Positions 61,143-63,255 of a DNA stretch of 63,255 nucleotides are shown piece by piece. The number at the start of each line of letters is the position of its first letter. The first letter of the stretch is position 1. The notes beneath the pieces were generated by a model that searched no databases, was not told the DNA's origin, and worked only from the letters and a program-made list of their open reading frames with translations. Source of the stretch: a bacterium (lineage in GTDB: Bacteria > Actinomycetota > Acidimicrobiia > Spongiisociales > ZC4RG35); contig JAPPLW010000070.1 of the NCBI GenBank assembly GCA_028819345.1, forward strand, positions 1 through 63,255, given 5' to 3'. The position numbers were made by a program, and so were the translations under genes.

Positions 61143-63255
61143 GTGGCCGAGACCTCGGCGCAGCGCCCCGCCTCCAGTCAAATACCCGGGTCTGACGCCC
61201 CGCTGGCAGGAGTGATATCGCGCTTTCTGCACCATCATCCCCACGGAGACGTGGAGTTGTTGCGCCGGGCATACGGTGTTGCCGAGAAGGCCCATCGGGG
61301 CCAGTTCCGCAAGTCGGGCGACCCGTTCATCGTTCACCCCCTCACGGTCACCCGGATACTGGCCGACCTGGGGATGGACACGGCCACCCTGGCGGCCGGC
61401 CTGCTGCACGACACCCTCGAGGACACCGATCTCAGCTACCGGGACGTGAAGAAGGCGTTCGGCGCCGAGATAGCCGACCTGATAGACGGGGTCACCAAGC
61501 TGGACCGGATCACCTATCCGAACCGGGAGGAGGCGCAGGCGGCGACCATTCGCAAGATGGTGGTCGCCATGGCCCGCGATGTGCGGGTGCTGGTCATCAA
61601 GCTTTGCGACCGCCTTCACAACATGCGGACGGTGAGCGCTCTCCGCTCCTCCAAGCAGAAGGCGGTGGCCACCGAGACCCTGGATGTGTACGCGCCTCTG
61701 GCCCACCGGCTGGGCATCCAGGAGATAAAGCACGAACTGGAGGACCGCTGCCTGGCCATCCTCCACCCGGGCCCGTACGCCGAGATCGACGCCAAGTTGC
61801 TCAACCTGGCCCCCGAGCGGGGAGTGGTGATAGACAAGATGATCGAGGAGGTCTCGGGAGTCCTTTCGGACGCGGGCATCCCCACCGAGGTGAGCGGGAG
61901 GCCGAAGCACCACTATTCCATCTACCGGAAGATGATGGAGACCGGCAAGCAGTTCGATGAGATCTACGACCTGATCGGGATCAGGGTGGTGGTCCCCCGG
62001 ATAAGGGACTGCTACGCGACCCTGGGCGAGATTCACTCCCACTGGCAGCCGTTGAGCGGGCGTTTCAAGGACTTCATCGCCATGCCCAAGATCAATCTCT
62101 ATCAGAGCCTCCACACCACCGTGGTGGGGACCGACGGCAAGGCGATTGAGATCCAGATCCGAACGACGGAGATGCATCAGCTGGCGGAGCGGGGCATCGC
62201 CGCCCACTGGCGCTACAAGGAGGGGTCCGGCGCGGTGGGCCTGGAATGGGTGGGTGATCTGGGGGGACTTCGGGAAGAGTTCGAGGACCCCCGCGAGTTC
62301 CTGGATCATCTCAAGCTGGATCTCTACCGGGACGAGGTGTTCGTGATCACTCCCCGGGGCGAGGTGAAGTCCTTCCCGGCGGGCGCCACGCCGGTGGACT
62401 TTGCGTATGCCATCCACACCGAGGTGGGGGACCGGTGCGTGGGGGCGCGGATCAACGGCCGGCTGCTGCCCCTCTCCACGCCGCTTGCCTCAGGCGACAT
62501 CGTGGAGATCATCACCTCCCGTTCCCAGGGCGGCGGTCCCAGCCGGGACTGGTTGAAGACGGTCCAGACCTCCCGGGCCCGGTCCAAGATAAAGCAGTGG
62601 TTTTCCAAGGAGCGCCGATCGCTCTCCATCGCCGAGGGCCGGGAGGCGCTCCTGGTCGAGCTTCGCAAGGCCAAGCTGGGCCTGACCGCGGCCGGCCGGG
62701 ACCGGTTGCTGGCCTCCATCGCCGTGGACCTCGGGAAGTCCGAGGTCGATCATCTCTTCCTGGCCGTGGGGCAGGGTGAGATGTCCCCATCCACCGTGAT
62801 CCAGCGGCTGGAGAGGGCGGTGAGGCCGACCCTTCCGGAGGAAAAGGAGAAGGTGAGCCTGCTGACCCCTCCCGTCCGCCGTCGCCGGACCGATGCCCAC
62901 GGTCCGGGGGTGCTGGTGGAGGGGATGGGGGACACCATGGTGAAGCTTGCCCGGTGCTGCGCTCCGGTTCCCTCCGACAACATCATCGGGTACGTCACGA
63001 CCGGCAGGGGGGTCTCGGTGCACCGGACCGAATGCACCAACCTGATGGTCCGCACCCCGGGTATGGAACGGATGGTGGAGGTGGCCTGGTCTCCGGACCT
63101 GATCAGTTCCTTCACCGTCTGGGTGCAGGTGGAGGCCCTGGACCGCTACCGGCTGCTGCGGGACGTCACCGCGGTGATCTCCGAGATGGGAGGCAACATT
63201 GTGGCGGCCACCTCGGCGGTGGGCGACGACCGGGTGGCTGTCCTGCAGTACGAGG
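61143..63255 (+). CDS. rel: Bifunctional (p)ppGpp synthetase/hydrolase Rel, 3' end cut by the window edge
   Basis: At least 704 codons, open to the last base. Hydrolase HD motif is LLHDTLEDTD, with HRGQFRKSGDPFIVHPL before it; synthetase region has RPKHHYSIYRKM, YDLIGIRVVV and the RFKDFIAMPK loop whose R-x-K-D form marks bifunctional Rel rather than RelA. TGS domain (DEVFVITPRGEVKSFPAGAT), a Cys-containing helical domain (KLARCCAPVPSD) and the start of the ACT domain follow. Start GTG 61143. Makes and degrades the stringent alarmone. Confidence 0.95.
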   Translation, partial: MAETSAQRPASSQIPGSDAPLAGVISRFLHHHPHGDVELLRRAYGVAEKAHRGQFRKSGDPFIVHPLTVTRILADLGMDTATLAAGLLHDTLEDTDLSYRDVKKAFGAEIADLIDGVTKLDRITYPNREEAQAATIRKMVVAMARDVRVLVIKLCDRLHNMRTVSALRSSKQKAVATETLDVYAPLAHRLGIQEIKHELEDRCLAILHPGPYAEIDAKLLNLAPERGVVIDKMIEEVSGVLSDAGIPTEVSGRPKHHYSIYRKMMETGKQFDEIYDLIGIRVVVPRIRDCYATLGEIHSHWQPLSGRFKDFIAMPKINLYQSLHTTVVGTDGKAIEIQIRTTEMHQLAERGIAAHWRYKEGSGAVGLEWVGDLGGLREEFEDPREFLDHLKLDLYRDEVFVITPRGEVKSFPAGATPVDFAYAIHTEVGDRCVGARINGRLLPLSTPLASGDIVEIITSRSQGGGPSRDWLKTVQTSRARSKIKQWFSKERRSLSIAEGREALLVELRKAKLGLTAAGRDRLLASIAVDLGKSEVDHLFLAVGQGEMSPSTVIQRLERAVRPTLPEEKEKVSLLTPPVRRRRTDAHGPGVLVEGMGDTMVKLARCCAPVPSDNIIGYVTTGRGVSVHRTECTNLMVRTPGMERMVEVAWSPDLISSFTVWVQVEALDRYRLLRDVTAVISEMGGNIVAATSAVGDDRVAVLQYE

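Noticed and set aside
61134-62417. 427-codon minus-strand open frame
   Set aside because: Antisense of rel, which has a complete domain series.
1-63255. CRISPR arrays, rRNA operons, insertion sequences
   Set aside because: No regularly spaced repeats, rRNA sequence or transposase/integrase reading frame was found.

Overview
The window is 63 kb of a high-GC chromosome from an actinobacterium that is not a typical Mycobacterium or Streptomyces. Evidence for the phylum: a mycothiol synthase (mshD-like), the phosphatidylinositol-mannoside genes pgsA / acyltransferase / pimA, a DUF222-type HNH endonuclease, and a gene order thrS ... pgsA-acyltransferase-pimA-pdxS-pdxT-yebC-ruvCAB ... yajC-secD-secF-rel that parallels the Mycobacterium tuberculosis Rv2614c-to-Rv2583c region. 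The additions and reversals (queA-tgt inserted, gltA and an EF-G paralogue on the opposite strand) fit a deep lineage such as Acidimicrobiia. That placement is inference; there is no rRNA in the window.

Layout. 1-9.2 kb is an accessory block: a large N6-adenine DNA methyltransferase cut by the left edge, a PLD-nuclease/SNF2 helicase translationally coupled to it, an unrecognised 288-aa protein, and the DUF5131 / TcmP pair. It ends at a tRNA-Asn gene whose 3' end faces the block. 9.8-15.8 kb holds a TlpA-like lipoprotein, a degenerate Lgt-like membrane protein, a divergent beta-clamp (DnaN) paralogue, an orphan MT-A70 methyltransferase, PPK2 and a sarcosine-oxidase-like flavoenzyme. 15.8-18.4 kb is a second small insert-like patch: an HsdR-N-type nuclease gene divergent from a DUF222-HNH gene.

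18.4-31.8 kb is core metabolism: thioesterase, pgpA, ilvE, gltX, mdh, xpt, leuCD, an archaeal-type GAPDH-like gene, a PHP phosphatase, cinA and thpR. 31.9-40.9 kb contains the SOS core (recA; lexA divergent from a small LysM membrane protein, with CGAAC-N4-GTTCG boxes at both loci), the RNA genes rny-miaB-miaA, then dapF and dut. 40.9-42.1 kb has four tRNA genes (Gly, Cys, Val, Val) around one small conserved protein. 42.2-63.3 kb is mshD, thrS, gltA/EF-G-like, the PI/PIM operon, pyridoxal-phosphate synthase, Holliday-junction processing, queuosine tRNA modification, Sec translocase accessory subunits and a bifunctional Rel enzyme cut by the right edge.

Most genes sit in tight operons with ATGA or GTGA overlaps, implying translational coupling. 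Several genes appear leaderless (-10 box 6-8 nt before the start codon). The items most worth pursuing are the methyltransferase/PLD-helicase module, the DUF5131-TcmP pair, the second sliding clamp beside an adenine methyltransferase, the LysM gene whose ATG lies inside an SOS box, and leuC, whose best start is ACG. No CRISPR array, rRNA, transposase or integrase is visible.
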